NCBI GenBank assembly: GCA_963746325.1
Contig: CAVVBC010000003.1
Span: forward strand, 1 to 64,000
Source: RPQJ01 sp963746325
GTDB taxonomy: Bacteria; Pseudomonadota; Gammaproteobacteria; Steroidobacterales; Steroidobacteraceae
Length of the DNA: 64,000 nucleotides
Direction: 5' to 3'
The translations under genes and the position numbers were made by a program. Shown piece after piece: positions 37,477-47,170 of this stretch. Position 1 is the stretch's first letter, and each line of letters begins with the position of its first letter. The notes beneath the pieces were generated by a model. It worked only from the letters and a program-made list of their open reading frames with translations. It did no database searches and was not told the DNA's origin.

Positions 37477-38675
37477 ACACCGCGGCAGTCGAGTTCGACG
37501 GCGTGGACATCCTGTTTTCGTCCGAGGCGGGGCGCAAGCGCGACGCCGCGATCAGGACTGCGCTCAAGCTGCTGGATGAGGGTCGCGATCGCAACGAGAT
37601 CGAAACGGCTACCGGCGTGGTGGTGGGCGTCAGCAAGGCCAGCCTCACCGTGCAGCGCGGACAGATCTCGGTGCTCATGGGCCTCTCGGGTTCGGGCAAG
37701 TCGACGCTGCTGCGCGCAGCCAATGGCCTCAACCGGGTGACGCGCGGGCGCGTCATGGTGAACGACGGCGAGAAGCAGGTCGACGTGGCGACCTGCGATG
37801 CCGCCAGCCTGCGACGCCTGCGTCGCGGCACGATCGCGATGATCTTCCAGCAGTTCGGTCTGCTGCCCTGGCGCACCGTACGCGAAAACGTGGGGCTGGG
37901 TCTCGAGTTGCGCGGCGAATCCACCGCCGACCGTCGGCGTATCGTCGATGAAAAGCTGCAGCTCGTCGGCCTGGAGCGCTGGGCGGACCGCTACGGCCAC
38001 GAATTGTCCGGCGGCATGCAGCAGCGCGTCGGCCTCGCACGCGCCTTCGCCACGGATGCTCCGATCCTGCTGATGGACGAGCCGTTCTCCGCGCTCGATC
38101 CGCTGATCCGCAACAAGCTGCAGGACGAGCTGCTGGCGCTGCAGGCGCGCGTGCGCAAGACGATCGTCTTCGTCACGCACGACCTCGACGAGGCCTTGAA
38201 GCTCGGCAACCAGACCTCGGTGCTCGAAGGCGGCCGCATCGTGCAGACAGGCACGCCGGAGGACATCGTGCTGCGCCCGGCGAATTCTTACGTCGGCGAG
38301 TTCGTCCAGCACATGAACCCGTTGTCGGTGCTGAATGGCCGCATGGTGATGCGCGCCTGGAGCGACCTCGCGGCCGACGGCGCCCAGCGCTGGCTCGACC
38401 CGGGCCGACAGTTCAGCGCCGCACTCGATGAGCAGGGCCGGCCCGTGGCTGCGGCCTTCGAAGGTCGGCCACTTGCCTTGCGCGCCTCGGCAGCCGAGGG
38501 AGAGGGATTGATCGTGGCAGACATCGATACGCCCCTGCGACAACTGATCCAATGGTGCCGCTCCGGCAACCCGGTGCTGCTCGCCGAAGGCGGGGCGGTG
38601 CAGGGCGTCTGCGGCCCGACCGACGTCATCCGCGCGCTGGCCACCAGCGATGCGCGCGCTCATGCCCACCCCTGA
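37473..38675 (+). CDS. Glycine betaine-type ABC transporter ATP-binding protein (ProV-like)
   Basis: An intact 400-residue ATPase. Walker A is MGLSGSGKSTLLRAANGL, the Q-loop region MIFQQFGLLPWRTVRENV, the signature LSGGMQQRVGLARAFATD, Walker B ILLMDEPFSALDPL and the H-loop IVFVTHDLDEAL. The N-terminal extension (about 1-60, DAAIRTALKLLDEGRDRNEI) and the C-terminal regulatory region (about 290-400, with VLLAEGGAVQGVCGPTDVIR) are typical of the ProV/OpuAA class, whose CBS-like tail senses osmotic state. It powers import of glycine betaine or a related compound. Only 34 bases separate it from the TonB receptor gene. Confidence 0.93.
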   Translation: MNTAAVEFDGVDILFSSEAGRKRDAAIRTALKLLDEGRDRNEIETATGVVVGVSKASLTVQRGQISVLMGLSGSGKSTLLRAANGLNRVTRGRVMVNDGEKQVDVATCDAASLRRLRRGTIAMIFQQFGLLPWRTVRENVGLGLELRGESTADRRRIVDEKLQLVGLERWADRYGHELSGGMQQRVGLARAFATDAPILLMDEPFSALDPLIRNKLQDELLALQARVRKTIVFVTHDLDEALKLGNQTSVLEGGRIVQTGTPEDIVLRPANSYVGEFVQHMNPLSVLNGRMVMRAWSDLAADGAQRWLDPGRQFSAALDEQGRPVAAAFEGRPLALRASAAEGEGLIVADIDTPLRQLIQWCRSGNPVLLAEGGAVQGVCGPTDVIRALATSDARAHAHP

Positions 38676-38709
38676 TCGCATCCGCACACCAACGAGAGGG
38701 ATTTCCACC

Positions 38710-41046
38710 ATGCGAATCCACCACCCGCTGTCCCAAGCCGTCCGCACCACTGGAACCGTTGCCGGCGCGATTGCTGCGGCACTCGCCGTGGGCGCGCCGT
38801 TCGCTGCACAGGCGCAGCAGGAAGGCGCCAGCTCCGGCATCGAGGAGATCATCGTCACGGCCCAGCGCCGCGAGGAAAACCTGCGGGACGTGGGTATCGC
38901 GGTGACTGCGCTCGGCACCGAAGCGCTGACCAACCTGAACATCACGGTCGCGACCGACATCACGCGCGCAGTGCCCAGCCTGAAGATGAATGCCTATTCG
39001 TCGTCGCAGGTGGTGTTCAACATCCGCGGCGTGTCGCAGAACGACTACGGCGATCAGCAGGAGCCGCCCGTGGCCGTCTACCAGGACGACAGCTATTCGA
39101 GCTCGATCAACCTCGCGAGTTTCCCGATCTTCGACCTGGCGCGGGTCGAAGTACTGCGCGGGCCGCAGGGCACGCTGTTCGGGCGCAACGCGACCGGCGG
39201 CGCGATCCAGTTCATCTCGAACCGCCCGACCAAGGAGCTGCAGGGATACACCACCCTCACGGCCGGCAGCTACGGCCAGTTCATGGCTGAAGGCGCGGTT
39301 TCCGGACCGCTGACCGACACCTTCCAGGCACGCATCGCGGCCATCAGCAACACCGACGACGGCTACATGGAATCGGTGATCCCGGGCGTGGCGGATCGCG
39401 GCGGCAACGATCATTACGCGGTTCGCGGGCAACTCGCCTGGCAACCGTCTGACACGACCGACCTCAACCTGATCATCCGCTACATGAAGGCGGACAAGGA
39501 AACGCAGGCCGGCATCTACTCCCACGAACCGGCCTGCCCCAACGATCGCTTCCAGGGCGAGTTCACCGGCGCCAGCGAATCCTGCGCGTTCTGGGGCACC
39601 GGCCCGGGCGAGGCGGGCACCGGCTATCGCAACGACGCCATCACGCCGAGCCGCGGTGGCGACCCGTGGAAGACCGCCGAGACGCAGCGCTCCTACGTCG
39701 ATCGCGAGATCAAGGGCGCGACGCTGCATGCCGACTTCGACATCGGCGAGCTGCACCTGGTTTCGATCACCGATTACCAGGATGCCGACAAGTTCTATCT
39801 CGAAGGTGGCGACGCGGGGCCCGTCGATGGCGTGCTGTTCTACCAGGGCAGCGAACTCGAGCAGGTCTCGCAGGAATTCCGTCTGTCGGGAACGGCAGGC
39901 AGTCACACGTGGGTCGCGGGCCTGTATGGCATGCAGGTGGACGGCGACTACACCGGCAAGTTTGCCACGCCGTTCTACGGTTACGACCCCACCATCGAGA
40001 TGAGCCAGAAGACGACGTCGTACGCGGTGTTTGCGCAGGACGAATGGCAGTTCGCCGATGAATGGCAACTGATCGTCGGTGCGCGCTACTGGAACGACGA
40101 TCGCGAGGGCACCTACTTCGGGTTTGCGCCCGAGGTGCCAGGGCTTTCGGCGCCGGTCACCATCATCTTCAACCAGAACGAAGTCTTTCCGGGCGGCAGC
40201 AACATCAGGCCGGGAGATGCGAGCACCGGATTCGACGGCATCACCGCGCGCGTGCAGGTTGACTGGAAGCCTTCCGACGACCTGCTGCTCTACGGCAGTT
40301 TCAATCGCGGCAGCAAGAGCGGCGGCTACACGTTCTCGACCGGCACGCCGTACGATCCGGACGGCAGTCAGACGATTCCGCGCACGTTCCTCGAGGGCAT
40401 ACCGTTCGATGAAGAGACGCTGGACGCCTACGAACTCGGCGCCAAGGCCACGCTCGGCGACTTCACGAGCCTGAACGTCGCTGCGTTCTACTACGACTAC
40501 TCCGATTACCAGGCCTTCGCGCAGTTCGGGCCGGTGCAGACCGTCATCAACCTGGACGCGGAAACCACGGGTCTCGAGGCCGAACTCACCTCGCGCCCGC
40601 TGGATGGCCTGACGTTGCAGCTGGGCGTGTCTTTCCTCGATTCCAAGGTCAAGGACGTGCCGCTGCCGGACGGCGTGACCATCGAAGATCACGACCTGCC
40701 GCAGTCACCCGAGTTCTCGGGCAGCGCGCTGGCACGCTACGAGTTCCCGCTCGCCGGGGGCTTGATCGGCCTCCAGGGCGACGTGCAGTTCTCGAGCGAG
40801 TTCTGCTTCACCGTGCTGTGTGCGCCGGTCGAAGAAGAGGAGTCGTACACGGTGGTCAATGCCCGGCTCAGCTACGAAAGCGGCAGCGGGCGCTGGGGCG
40901 TGGCGGCCTTTGCCAACAACCTGTTCGACGAGGAATACCGGGTGTATGCCTTCGACAGCTCGCTGTTCGCGGGCGTGGTCGCGGGTGTGTACGCCAAGCC
41001 CCTCTGGTACGGCATCAGTGCGACCTATCGGTTCGGAGCGCTCTAA
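38710..41046 (+). CDS. TonB-dependent outer-membrane receptor
   Basis: An intact 778-residue receptor. Signal peptide GAIAAALAVGAPFAAQAQ, then the TonB-box/plug entry IEEIIVTAQRREENLRDVGI, plug conserved sequence DLARVEVLRGPQGTLFGRNA and TGGAIQFISNRPT, and a 22-strand barrel ending YGISATYRFGAL. The type (iron-complex outermembrane receptor, common in oligotrophs) imports large or scarce substrates using TonB energy. It sits between the betaine ABC importer and an MttB-family methyltransferase gene, so a methylated-amine compound is the likely cargo, but this is inferred from position. ATG 38710 follows GAGAGGG. Confidence 0.93.
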   Translation: MRIHHPLSQAVRTTGTVAGAIAAALAVGAPFAAQAQQEGASSGIEEIIVTAQRREENLRDVGIAVTALGTEALTNLNITVATDITRAVPSLKMNAYSSSQVVFNIRGVSQNDYGDQQEPPVAVYQDDSYSSSINLASFPIFDLARVEVLRGPQGTLFGRNATGGAIQFISNRPTKELQGYTTLTAGSYGQFMAEGAVSGPLTDTFQARIAAISNTDDGYMESVIPGVADRGGNDHYAVRGQLAWQPSDTTDLNLIIRYMKADKETQAGIYSHEPACPNDRFQGEFTGASESCAFWGTGPGEAGTGYRNDAITPSRGGDPWKTAETQRSYVDREIKGATLHADFDIGELHLVSITDYQDADKFYLEGGDAGPVDGVLFYQGSELEQVSQEFRLSGTAGSHTWVAGLYGMQVDGDYTGKFATPFYGYDPTIEMSQKTTSYAVFAQDEWQFADEWQLIVGARYWNDDREGTYFGFAPEVPGLSAPVTIIFNQNEVFPGGSNIRPGDASTGFDGITARVQVDWKPSDDLLLYGSFNRGSKSGGYTFSTGTPYDPDGSQTIPRTFLEGIPFDEETLDAYELGAKATLGDFTSLNVAAFYYDYSDYQAFAQFGPVQTVINLDAETTGLEAELTSRPLDGLTLQLGVSFLDSKVKDVPLPDGVTIEDHDLPQSPEFSGSALARYEFPLAGGLIGLQGDVQFSSEFCFTVLCAPVEEEESYTVVNARLSYESGSGRWGVAAFANNLFDEEYRVYAFDSSLFAGVVAGVYAKPLWYGISATYRFGAL

Positions 41047-41053
41047 GTCGACC

Positions 41054-41096
41054 GCCCCCGTGCGCCACCCGGGGTGACGCACGGGGGCAAGTCTTT
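41054..41096 (+). terminator. Terminator after the TonB receptor
   Basis: GCCCCCGTGCG (41054-41064) and CGCACGGGGGC (41078-41088) form a perfect 11-bp stem around a 13-base loop, followed by AAGTCTTT. It lies eight bases after the receptor stop. Confidence 0.75.
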
Positions 41097-41168
41097 GTCG
41101 CAAATTGATCAGTCGCCGGTGGGTCCGGCGACCATACTGCCGGCATCGAATCCCGGATCGGAGCCGCC

Positions 41169-42749
41169 ATGGCCAACACGGAAGACCTGCACTCCGCCGC
41201 CGAACGCCGTTCTTCGCGGTCCAGCGGGCGGGATGCCAAGCGAGCGGCGCGTGCAGCACGTTCAGCGGCATCGGTCCCGTACATCACGCGTTCGGTGCCG
41301 TATTACGAGGTGATGAGCGAGGAAGGCTTGGGTCTCATCGAGCGCAACGCCGAGACGATCCTTGCCGACTACGGCATCGAATTCCGTGAAGACGACGAGG
41401 CGCTCGCGATCCTGCAGGCGCACGGCGCCGACGTGCAGGGCTCGCTGGTGAAGTTTCCACGCGGGCTGTGCCGCGAGCTGGTGCAGAAGCATGCGCCACG
41501 CGAGTTCGTGCAGTACGCGCGCAACCCGGCGCGCAACGTCCGCATCGGCGGCAATTCAACCGTGTTCGCCCCGGCCTACGGCTCGCCCTTCATCCTGAAC
41601 GCGGACGAGGGCCGTCGTTACGCGCGTCTCGACGATTTCCAGAATTTCGTCAAGCTCGCCTTCATGGCGAACTCGCTGCATCACTCGGGCGGCACGATCT
41701 GCGAACCGGTGGACCTGCCGGTCAACAAGCGCCACCTGGACATGGTGTACAGCCACATCAAGTACAGCGACAAGCCCTTCATGGGCTCGGTCACGGCGCC
41801 GGAGCGCGCGCAGGACAGCGTCGAGCTGGCGAAGATCGCCTTCGGCCCGGAAGCGGTCGACCCGGTCACCGGCAAGCTCCGCACGATGCTGATCAGCCTC
41901 ATCAACGTGAACTCGCCGATGGTTTACGACGCGACGATGCTCGGCGCGCTCAAGGTGTACGCGCGCGCCAACCAGGCGACGATCATCACGCCGTTCATCC
42001 TCTCGGGCGCGATGTCGCCGGTCACGGTGGCCGGCACGGCCGCGCAGACGCTGGCCGAGGCGCTGGCGGGCATGGCGTTCGCGCAGATGGTGAACCCCGG
42101 TGCGCCCGTCGTGATGGGCAGTTTCGCGTCGTCCATCTCGATGCAGTCCGGCGCACCCACGTTCGGCACACCCGAACCCGCGCTGGTGCTCTACACGATG
42201 GCGGCACTCGCGCGCCGACTCGGCGTCCCGTTCCGCTCGGGTGGCAGCCTGTGCGCGTCGAAGGTGCCCGATGCGCAGGCCGCGTTCGAATCCGCGCAGA
42301 CGCTGCTGCCGACGTGCCTCGCGGGCGTGAACTTCGTGCTGCACACGGCGGGCTGGCTCGAAGGCGGCCTCGCGATGGGCTACGAGAAATTCATGATGGA
42401 CGTCGACCAGGCCGGGATGATGCACACGCTGCTGGCGGGCGTCGACCTCACGGAGAATGGCCAGGCGATGGACGCCATTCGCGAAGTGGGGCCAGGCAAC
42501 CACTTCCTGGGTTGCGCACACACGCAGGCCAATTTCGAGAGCGCGTTCTATCGCTCGCCGCTCGCCGACAACAACAGTTTCGAGCAGTGGCAGGCGGAGG
42601 GCTCGCTCGACATGGCGCAGCGCGCCAACGCGCAGTGGAAGAAGCAGCTCAACGAGTATGTCGCGCCGCCGCTGGAACAGGCAGTCGACGACGCGCTGCT
42701 GGATTACATCAACCGCCGCAAGGCAGCAGCACCCGACTCCAACGTCTGA
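41169..42749 (+). CDS. MttB-family (non-pyrrolysine) trimethylamine/betaine methyltransferase
   Basis: 526 residues, intact, with no in-frame TAG, so not a pyrrolysine MttB. These TIM-barrel enzymes move a methyl group from a quaternary amine to a cognate corrinoid protein; characterised non-pyrrolysine members use glycine betaine, proline betaine or carnitine. Family blocks seen are PYYEVMSEEGLGLIERNAET, GGTICEPVDLPVNKRHLDM, LINVNSPMVYDATMLGALKV, PFILSGAMSPVTVAGTAAQT, GSFASSISMQSGAPTFGTPE and NFVLHTAGWLEGGLAMGYEK. ATG 41169 is preceded by GGAGCCGCC, a modest site. It lies downstream of the betaine importer and receptor and 2.4 kb from the corrinoid operon. The specific substrate is unproven. 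Confidence 0.9.
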   Translation: MANTEDLHSAAERRSSRSSGRDAKRAARAARSAASVPYITRSVPYYEVMSEEGLGLIERNAETILADYGIEFREDDEALAILQAHGADVQGSLVKFPRGLCRELVQKHAPREFVQYARNPARNVRIGGNSTVFAPAYGSPFILNADEGRRYARLDDFQNFVKLAFMANSLHHSGGTICEPVDLPVNKRHLDMVYSHIKYSDKPFMGSVTAPERAQDSVELAKIAFGPEAVDPVTGKLRTMLISLINVNSPMVYDATMLGALKVYARANQATIITPFILSGAMSPVTVAGTAAQTLAEALAGMAFAQMVNPGAPVVMGSFASSISMQSGAPTFGTPEPALVLYTMAALARRLGVPFRSGGSLCASKVPDAQAAFESAQTLLPTCLAGVNFVLHTAGWLEGGLAMGYEKFMMDVDQAGMMHTLLAGVDLTENGQAMDAIREVGPGNHFLGCAHTQANFESAFYRSPLADNNSFEQWQAEGSLDMAQRANAQWKKQLNEYVAPPLEQAVDDALLDYINRRKAAAPDSNV

Positions 42750-42843
42750 GTCTGGCGGAAATAGGGGACATTCACCTGATTTCTGGATCCGCTAGACTGC
42801 AGGCCGAACGGCCCACCGTTTCATCGCTAGCGAGTCCGCCCCG

Positions 42844-44955
42844 ATGCGTCATTTGATCGCGCGCGCAGCCTGCGGGTCACTGCTGCTGCCCCTGGCCCTG
42901 TTTGCGGGCGTCGCACACGGGGCGGCCGAACCGGTCCGCCGCGCCGTCACCCACGAGGATGTGTGGCTCATGCAGCGTCCGGGCGCGTTGGCGGCCAGCC
43001 CGGACGGCCGCTGGTTCATTGCCTCGGTGGCGGAGCCTTCCTACGAGGAAGACAAGCGGCGCAGCGACCTCTGGCTCATCCCGGCTGACGGCAGCAGCGG
43101 CTCGCCGCGTCGTCTCACCTCGAGCAAGAGCTCCGAGGGCGATCCGGCCTGGAGTCCCGATTCCAGTCGCATCGCTTTCTCCGCCAAGCGCGAGGACGAC
43201 GAGGCGGAGCAGATCTACGTGCTCGATCTTGGTGGCGGCGAGGCTCAGCGCGTGACGAACTGGCCAGGGGGTGCCAAGGCACCACACTTCAGCCCGGACG
43301 GCCGTTCGATCCTGTTCGCAGGGCCCACGCACCCGGGCGCGATCACGCTGGAGGACAACGTCAAGGCAGCCGCCGATCGCAAGGCACGCAAATACAACGC
43401 CCGCGCCTACGACTCGTTTCCCATTCGTCACTGGGACCGCTGGCTCGACGAACTGCGCCCGTCGCTGATTGTCCAGCCACTCGATGGCAATTCGACCCCC
43501 CGCGACCTGCTTGCGGGCAGCGCGCTGCGCAAGGAGCGGGGATTCGGCGGCCGCCTGGGCAACGAGGGCGAAACCCTCGAGGCCGCATGGACTCCCGACG
43601 GCAGCGGCGTCGTGTTCGCCGCCACCACCAACCGGCACGAGGGCGCCCGCGCCGAGGTCATCGCGTCGCTCTGGCACGTGCGGCTGGACGGCGGCGAGCC
43701 AAAGCGGCTGACGGGCGACGAGGGCGACTACTCGTCACCCGCGTTCACGCTCGACGGAGCAGTGCTGCTCGCCAAGGTGCAGCCCACCTCTGAGCGCTGG
43801 GTGTATTCCACCGAGCGCCTGGTGCGGTGGTCCTGGCCCTCGTTGGGCGAGCGCAGGATGATCACCGCAGGCGTCGCGGAGTCGGTGGGCCAGTACGTGG
43901 CGGCGCCCGACAACCGCCGGGTATTTTTCATCGCGGAGCAGGCCGGGCACGACAGGTTGTTCCAGGTCCCGCTCGACGGCGGACCGCCAGCGCAAGTCGG
44001 CCAGTTGGACGCGGGCTCTTACGCTCGAATCGCGGTCGGCGGCGGGGCAGCTGCACCCGTGCTCGGCGCGATCTGGTCGAGCGCAGCGAGCCCGCACGAG
44101 GTGGGGCGCGTGGACCTCGCCACGGGCCGCTGGTCGGCGCTCACGAAGCTGAACTCGTCGCGCGCCGCCGCAATCGACCTGCAGCCGGCGGAAGAGTTCT
44201 GGTTCAATTCGAAGCGCGGCAAGCGCATCCACAACATGATCGTGAAGCCACCAGGCTTCGACCCGCAGAAGAAGTACCCGCTGTTCGTCGTGATCCATGG
44301 CGGCCCGCACGTCATGTGGAAGGACGAATTCTTCCTGCGCTGGAACTACAACCTGCTCGCGAGTCCGGGCTATGTGCTGCTGCTCACCAACTACAGCGGC
44401 TCGACGGGTTTCGGCGAGGAGTTCTCGCGCAGCATCCAGGGCGATCCGCTCGCCGGGCCCGCCAACGAGATCAACGAGGCTGCTGACCAGGCGATCGCGC
44501 GTTACTCTTTCATCGACGGTAAGCGGCAGGTCGCAGGCGGGGCCAGCTACGGCGGACACCTGACCAACTGGCTCGCGGTTTCCACCGATCGCTACAAGGC
44601 GCTGGTGAGCCACGCCGGTCTGTTCGACCTGCGCAGCCAGTGGACCACCAGCGACGTGGTCTTTCACCGCGAACGCAACGTCGGCGGTCCCGCCTGGGAG
44701 TCGCTCCCGCTGTGGCGGGAACAGAGCCCGTTCTATCGCTCGGAAAAGTTGCGGACTCCCATCCTGCTCACCTTCGGCGAGAAGGACTTCCGGGTGCCAC
44801 TCAACAACGGCATCGAATTCTGGACGGTGCTGCAGCGACAGGACGTGCCGAGCCGGCTCGTCGTGTTCCCTGACGAGAACCACTGGGTGCTGAAGGGCGA
44901 GAACAGCCGGTACTTCTACCAGGAGGTTCACGCCTGGCTGGCGAAGTACCTTTAG
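42844..44955 (+). CDS. Exported S9-family prolyl oligopeptidase-type peptidase
   Basis: 703 residues, intact. Signal peptide LLLPLALFAGVAHG. The N-terminal beta-propeller carries repeated TolB/WD-like segments (SPDGRWFIASVAEPS, DPAWSPDSSRIAFSA, HFSPDGRSILFAG). The C-terminal alpha/beta hydrolase has GGPHVMWKDEFFLRWN, the nucleophile GGASYGGHLTNW (Ser), Asp near FGEKDFRVPLNN and His in FPDENHWVLKGENS. These enzymes cut short peptides in the periplasm, with preference after proline or as acylaminoacyl-type peptidases. It follows the methyltransferase gene by 94 bases. It has no evident link to methylamine metabolism except possibly supply of proline-betaine or peptides. Confidence 0.9.
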   Translation: MRHLIARAACGSLLLPLALFAGVAHGAAEPVRRAVTHEDVWLMQRPGALAASPDGRWFIASVAEPSYEEDKRRSDLWLIPADGSSGSPRRLTSSKSSEGDPAWSPDSSRIAFSAKREDDEAEQIYVLDLGGGEAQRVTNWPGGAKAPHFSPDGRSILFAGPTHPGAITLEDNVKAAADRKARKYNARAYDSFPIRHWDRWLDELRPSLIVQPLDGNSTPRDLLAGSALRKERGFGGRLGNEGETLEAAWTPDGSGVVFAATTNRHEGARAEVIASLWHVRLDGGEPKRLTGDEGDYSSPAFTLDGAVLLAKVQPTSERWVYSTERLVRWSWPSLGERRMITAGVAESVGQYVAAPDNRRVFFIAEQAGHDRLFQVPLDGGPPAQVGQLDAGSYARIAVGGGAAAPVLGAIWSSAASPHEVGRVDLATGRWSALTKLNSSRAAAIDLQPAEEFWFNSKRGKRIHNMIVKPPGFDPQKKYPLFVVIHGGPHVMWKDEFFLRWNYNLLASPGYVLLLTNYSGSTGFGEEFSRSIQGDPLAGPANEINEAADQAIARYSFIDGKRQVAGGASYGGHLTNWLAVSTDRYKALVSHAGLFDLRSQWTTSDVVFHRERNVGGPAWESLPLWREQSPFYRSEKLRTPILLTFGEKDFRVPLNNGIEFWTVLQRQDVPSRLVVFPDENHWVLKGENSRYFYQEVHAWLAKYL

Positions 44956-44970
44956 CGAGGGACGTTATTG

Positions 44971-45089
44971 GGCGTTCGGGTCCGGTGTGTCCTGCCGCGC
45001 TTGGAAAGGCAGACACGCGCCCGTCAGGACACACCGGACCCGAACGCCTGACCGCGCCCGTCAGAACACACCGGACCGAACGCCAGACC
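44971..45089. repeat. Inverted plus direct repeat (REP/BIME-like) between convergent genes
   Basis: A 24-base arm at 44971-44994 (starts GGCGTTCGGGTCC) is repeated as its exact reverse complement at 45025-45048. A near-identical third arm lies at 45062-45084 with one substitution and one deletion. The latter two also form a direct repeat of about 37 bases (45017-45053 and 45054-45089). The element lies between the S9 peptidase stop and the convergent activator gene. The hairpin could terminate both. Similar elements elsewhere in the window were not found. Confidence 0.8.
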
Positions 45090-45136
45090 GCAGCGTTAAG
45101 CACCCACTCCCGCCGACGCGGGGGAGTTGAGGACCC

Positions 45137-47158
45137 TCAGACAGGTCGGGCCGGCCGCCGGCTCCGGCTGCCGCGAGTTTCGCCCGCCGGCTGCGCGGCC
45201 GTCTTGGGCGGCGGCAGGTCGACGACCTTGCGCAGGTTGGGGTAGTCCGCGGTCTTGTGCGGAATCGCCATGGCCTCGACGAAGTGCTCCTGGAAGCGCG
45301 GTTCGATGGCGGTCTCGATCTTCTCGACCTTGCCCACGAGCGTCTCGATGGTTGCGCGTGAACGCGAATCGAGCAGTGCGATGCGCGCCCCGGTGCCGGC
45401 GGCATTGCCGGCGGAGGTCACCTTGGCCAGGTCGCAGTCGGGGATCATCCCGAGCACAGTCGCGTACTTGACGTCGATGTGCGCGCCGAATGCGCCGGCG
45501 AGCCGGATGCGGTCGAGCGAGGTCACGCCGAGGCGTTCCATCAGCAACTGGATGCCGGCCATCAGCGCCGCCTTGCCCAGCTGGATTGCGCGCACGTCGT
45601 TCTGCACGATCATGAGGTTCTGGGCACCGTCGTGCAGCACGTATGAGAACGTGCGGCCGTTTGGCACGACGCGCGGCGTGCGCGCTGCCATGTCGCCGTC
45701 GATCACGCCGTCCTGCGTGATGATGCCGGCGAGGTACATCTCGGCGATCACCTCGATGATGCCGGAGCCGCAGACGCCGGTGATGCCGATGCTCTTGACG
45801 GCCTCGGCGAACGCCGGATCATCGGACCAGAGGTCCGAGCCGATGACCTTGAAGCGCGGCTCCAGTGTTTCGCGATCGATGCGGACGCGCTCGATGGCTC
45901 CGGGCGCGGCACGCTGGCCGCAACTGATCTGGGCGCCCTCGAACGCCGGACCGGTCGGGCTCGAGCACGCGACGAGCCGCTTGCTGTTGCCGAGCACGAT
46001 TTCGGCGTTGGTACCGACGTCCACCAGCAGCGTCATTTCGTCGGTGAGATCAGGCCGCTCGGCCAGGATCACGCCGGCCGTGTCCGCGCCCACGTGGCCC
46101 GCGATGCAGGGCAGGGCATAGACGCGGGCGTTGGGGTGCAGCGCCACGCCAAGTTCCGCCGCGGTGACGGTCACGGCGCGATCGATGGCGAGCGCGAACG
46201 GGGCGCCCCCGAGTTCGACCGGATCGATGCCGAGCACCAGGTGATGCATGATCGGGTTGCCGACCAGGGTGACTTCGAGGATCGATTCCTTTTCGACTCC
46301 CACGGACGCGGCGACTTCGGCCGCCAGCTCGCTCAGTGCTTCGCGCACGGCCGCCGTCATCTGCGCGGCACCGCCCGGGTTCATCATCGAATAGGAAACG
46401 CGGCTCATCAGGTCTTCGCCGAAGCGGATCTGCGGGTTCATGCGTCCCGCCGAGGCCACCACTTCGCCGCTCACGAGATCGCAGAGGTGCGCCGCGATCG
46501 TCGTCGAGCCGACGTCGACGGCGAGGCCGTACGCCTTCTCGTGGAATCCGGGCCAGACGGCAATGATGCGCGACGTGTCATGCACTGCCACCGTCACCTG
46601 CCACTGGCCCGCGCGCAGTACTGGCTGCAGCTCGCGCAGCACGGACAGGTCGCACTCGAGGTTCTTCAGCTGCCACTCGCGTGCCAGCGCCAGCTCGAGC
46701 CGTTGCAGGTCGCCGGACGGGTCGTGCATGTCGGGCTCGGCCACCTCGACGAAATGCAGCTTCACGAGCGGGTACAGCTCGATGTCGCGAGCCTCGGCTT
46801 CCTTGCGCACGACTTGCCGGTGCACCTGGCTGTTCGAAGGCACGTCGACGACGACGTCGGCCTCGACCTTGGCCTGGCACGAGAGCCGGCGCCCTTCGGC
46901 CAGCACCTTGCGGGTGCCGTAGCGCTCCTCGGTCGGCGAAAACGGCGAGAGTGACGCTGCGCTCGAGCGCACGCCGTGCTTGGCGAACTCGCCTTCGGCC
47001 ACCAGCACCTGGCAGCGTCCGCAGATTGCGCGCCCGCCGCAGACGGAGTCGATGTCGACGCCGAGCTGCCGCGCAGCGGTCAGCAACGGCGTGCCGACCG
47101 GGAAGCGTCCGCGCTTACCCGAAGGCGTGAAGACGACGAGGGGATCGGTGCGCGTCAC
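45137..47158 (-). CDS. Corrinoid-protein reductive activator (RACo/RamA-like, DUF4445 ASKHA protein)
   Basis: 673 residues, intact. Such proteins use ATP to reduce inactive Co(II) corrinoid to Co(I). The N-terminal 2Fe-2S ferredoxin domain binds the cluster with CGGRAICGRC and a later Cys in RRLSCQAKV (Cx5Cx2C...C). A linker follows. The ASKHA ATPase domain has GLAVDVGSTTIAAHLCD, GRMNPQIRFGEDLMSRV, TLLVDVGTNAEIVLGNSKRL and RLAGAFGAHIDVKYATVLGM. Length matches RACo-type activators. It is the last gene of the corrinoid operon, 12 bases after the methyl-THF methyltransferase. Every repeated redox cycle of an aerobic cell would need such repair. Confidence 0.92.
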   Translation of the reverse strand: MTRTDPLVVFTPSGKRGRFPVGTPLLTAARQLGVDIDSVCGGRAICGRCQVLVAEGEFAKHGVRSSAASLSPFSPTEERYGTRKVLAEGRRLSCQAKVEADVVVDVPSNSQVHRQVVRKEAEARDIELYPLVKLHFVEVAEPDMHDPSGDLQRLELALAREWQLKNLECDLSVLRELQPVLRAGQWQVTVAVHDTSRIIAVWPGFHEKAYGLAVDVGSTTIAAHLCDLVSGEVVASAGRMNPQIRFGEDLMSRVSYSMMNPGGAAQMTAAVREALSELAAEVAASVGVEKESILEVTLVGNPIMHHLVLGIDPVELGGAPFALAIDRAVTVTAAELGVALHPNARVYALPCIAGHVGADTAGVILAERPDLTDEMTLLVDVGTNAEIVLGNSKRLVACSSPTGPAFEGAQISCGQRAAPGAIERVRIDRETLEPRFKVIGSDLWSDDPAFAEAVKSIGITGVCGSGIIEVIAEMYLAGIITQDGVIDGDMAARTPRVVPNGRTFSYVLHDGAQNLMIVQNDVRAIQLGKAALMAGIQLLMERLGVTSLDRIRLAGAFGAHIDVKYATVLGMIPDCDLAKVTSAGNAAGTGARIALLDSRSRATIETLVGKVEKIETAIEPRFQEHFVEAMAIPHKTADYPNLRKVVDLPPPKTAAQPAGETRGSRSRRPARPV

Positions 47159-47170
47159 GATTTCGTTGCC

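Noticed and set aside
36894..40692. Two very long minus-strand open frames (689 and 688 codons) opposite the ABC transporter and TonB receptor genes
   Set aside because: They are antisense shadows produced by the strong third-position GC bias. The plus-strand proteins have clear domains and signal peptides; the minus translations are Arg/His/Val-rich and show no motif.
41169..42749. Pyrrolysine-containing MttB
   Set aside because: The frame has no internal TAG, and no pyl genes are visible. It belongs to the non-pyrrolysine branch; the same holds for the copy at 61127.
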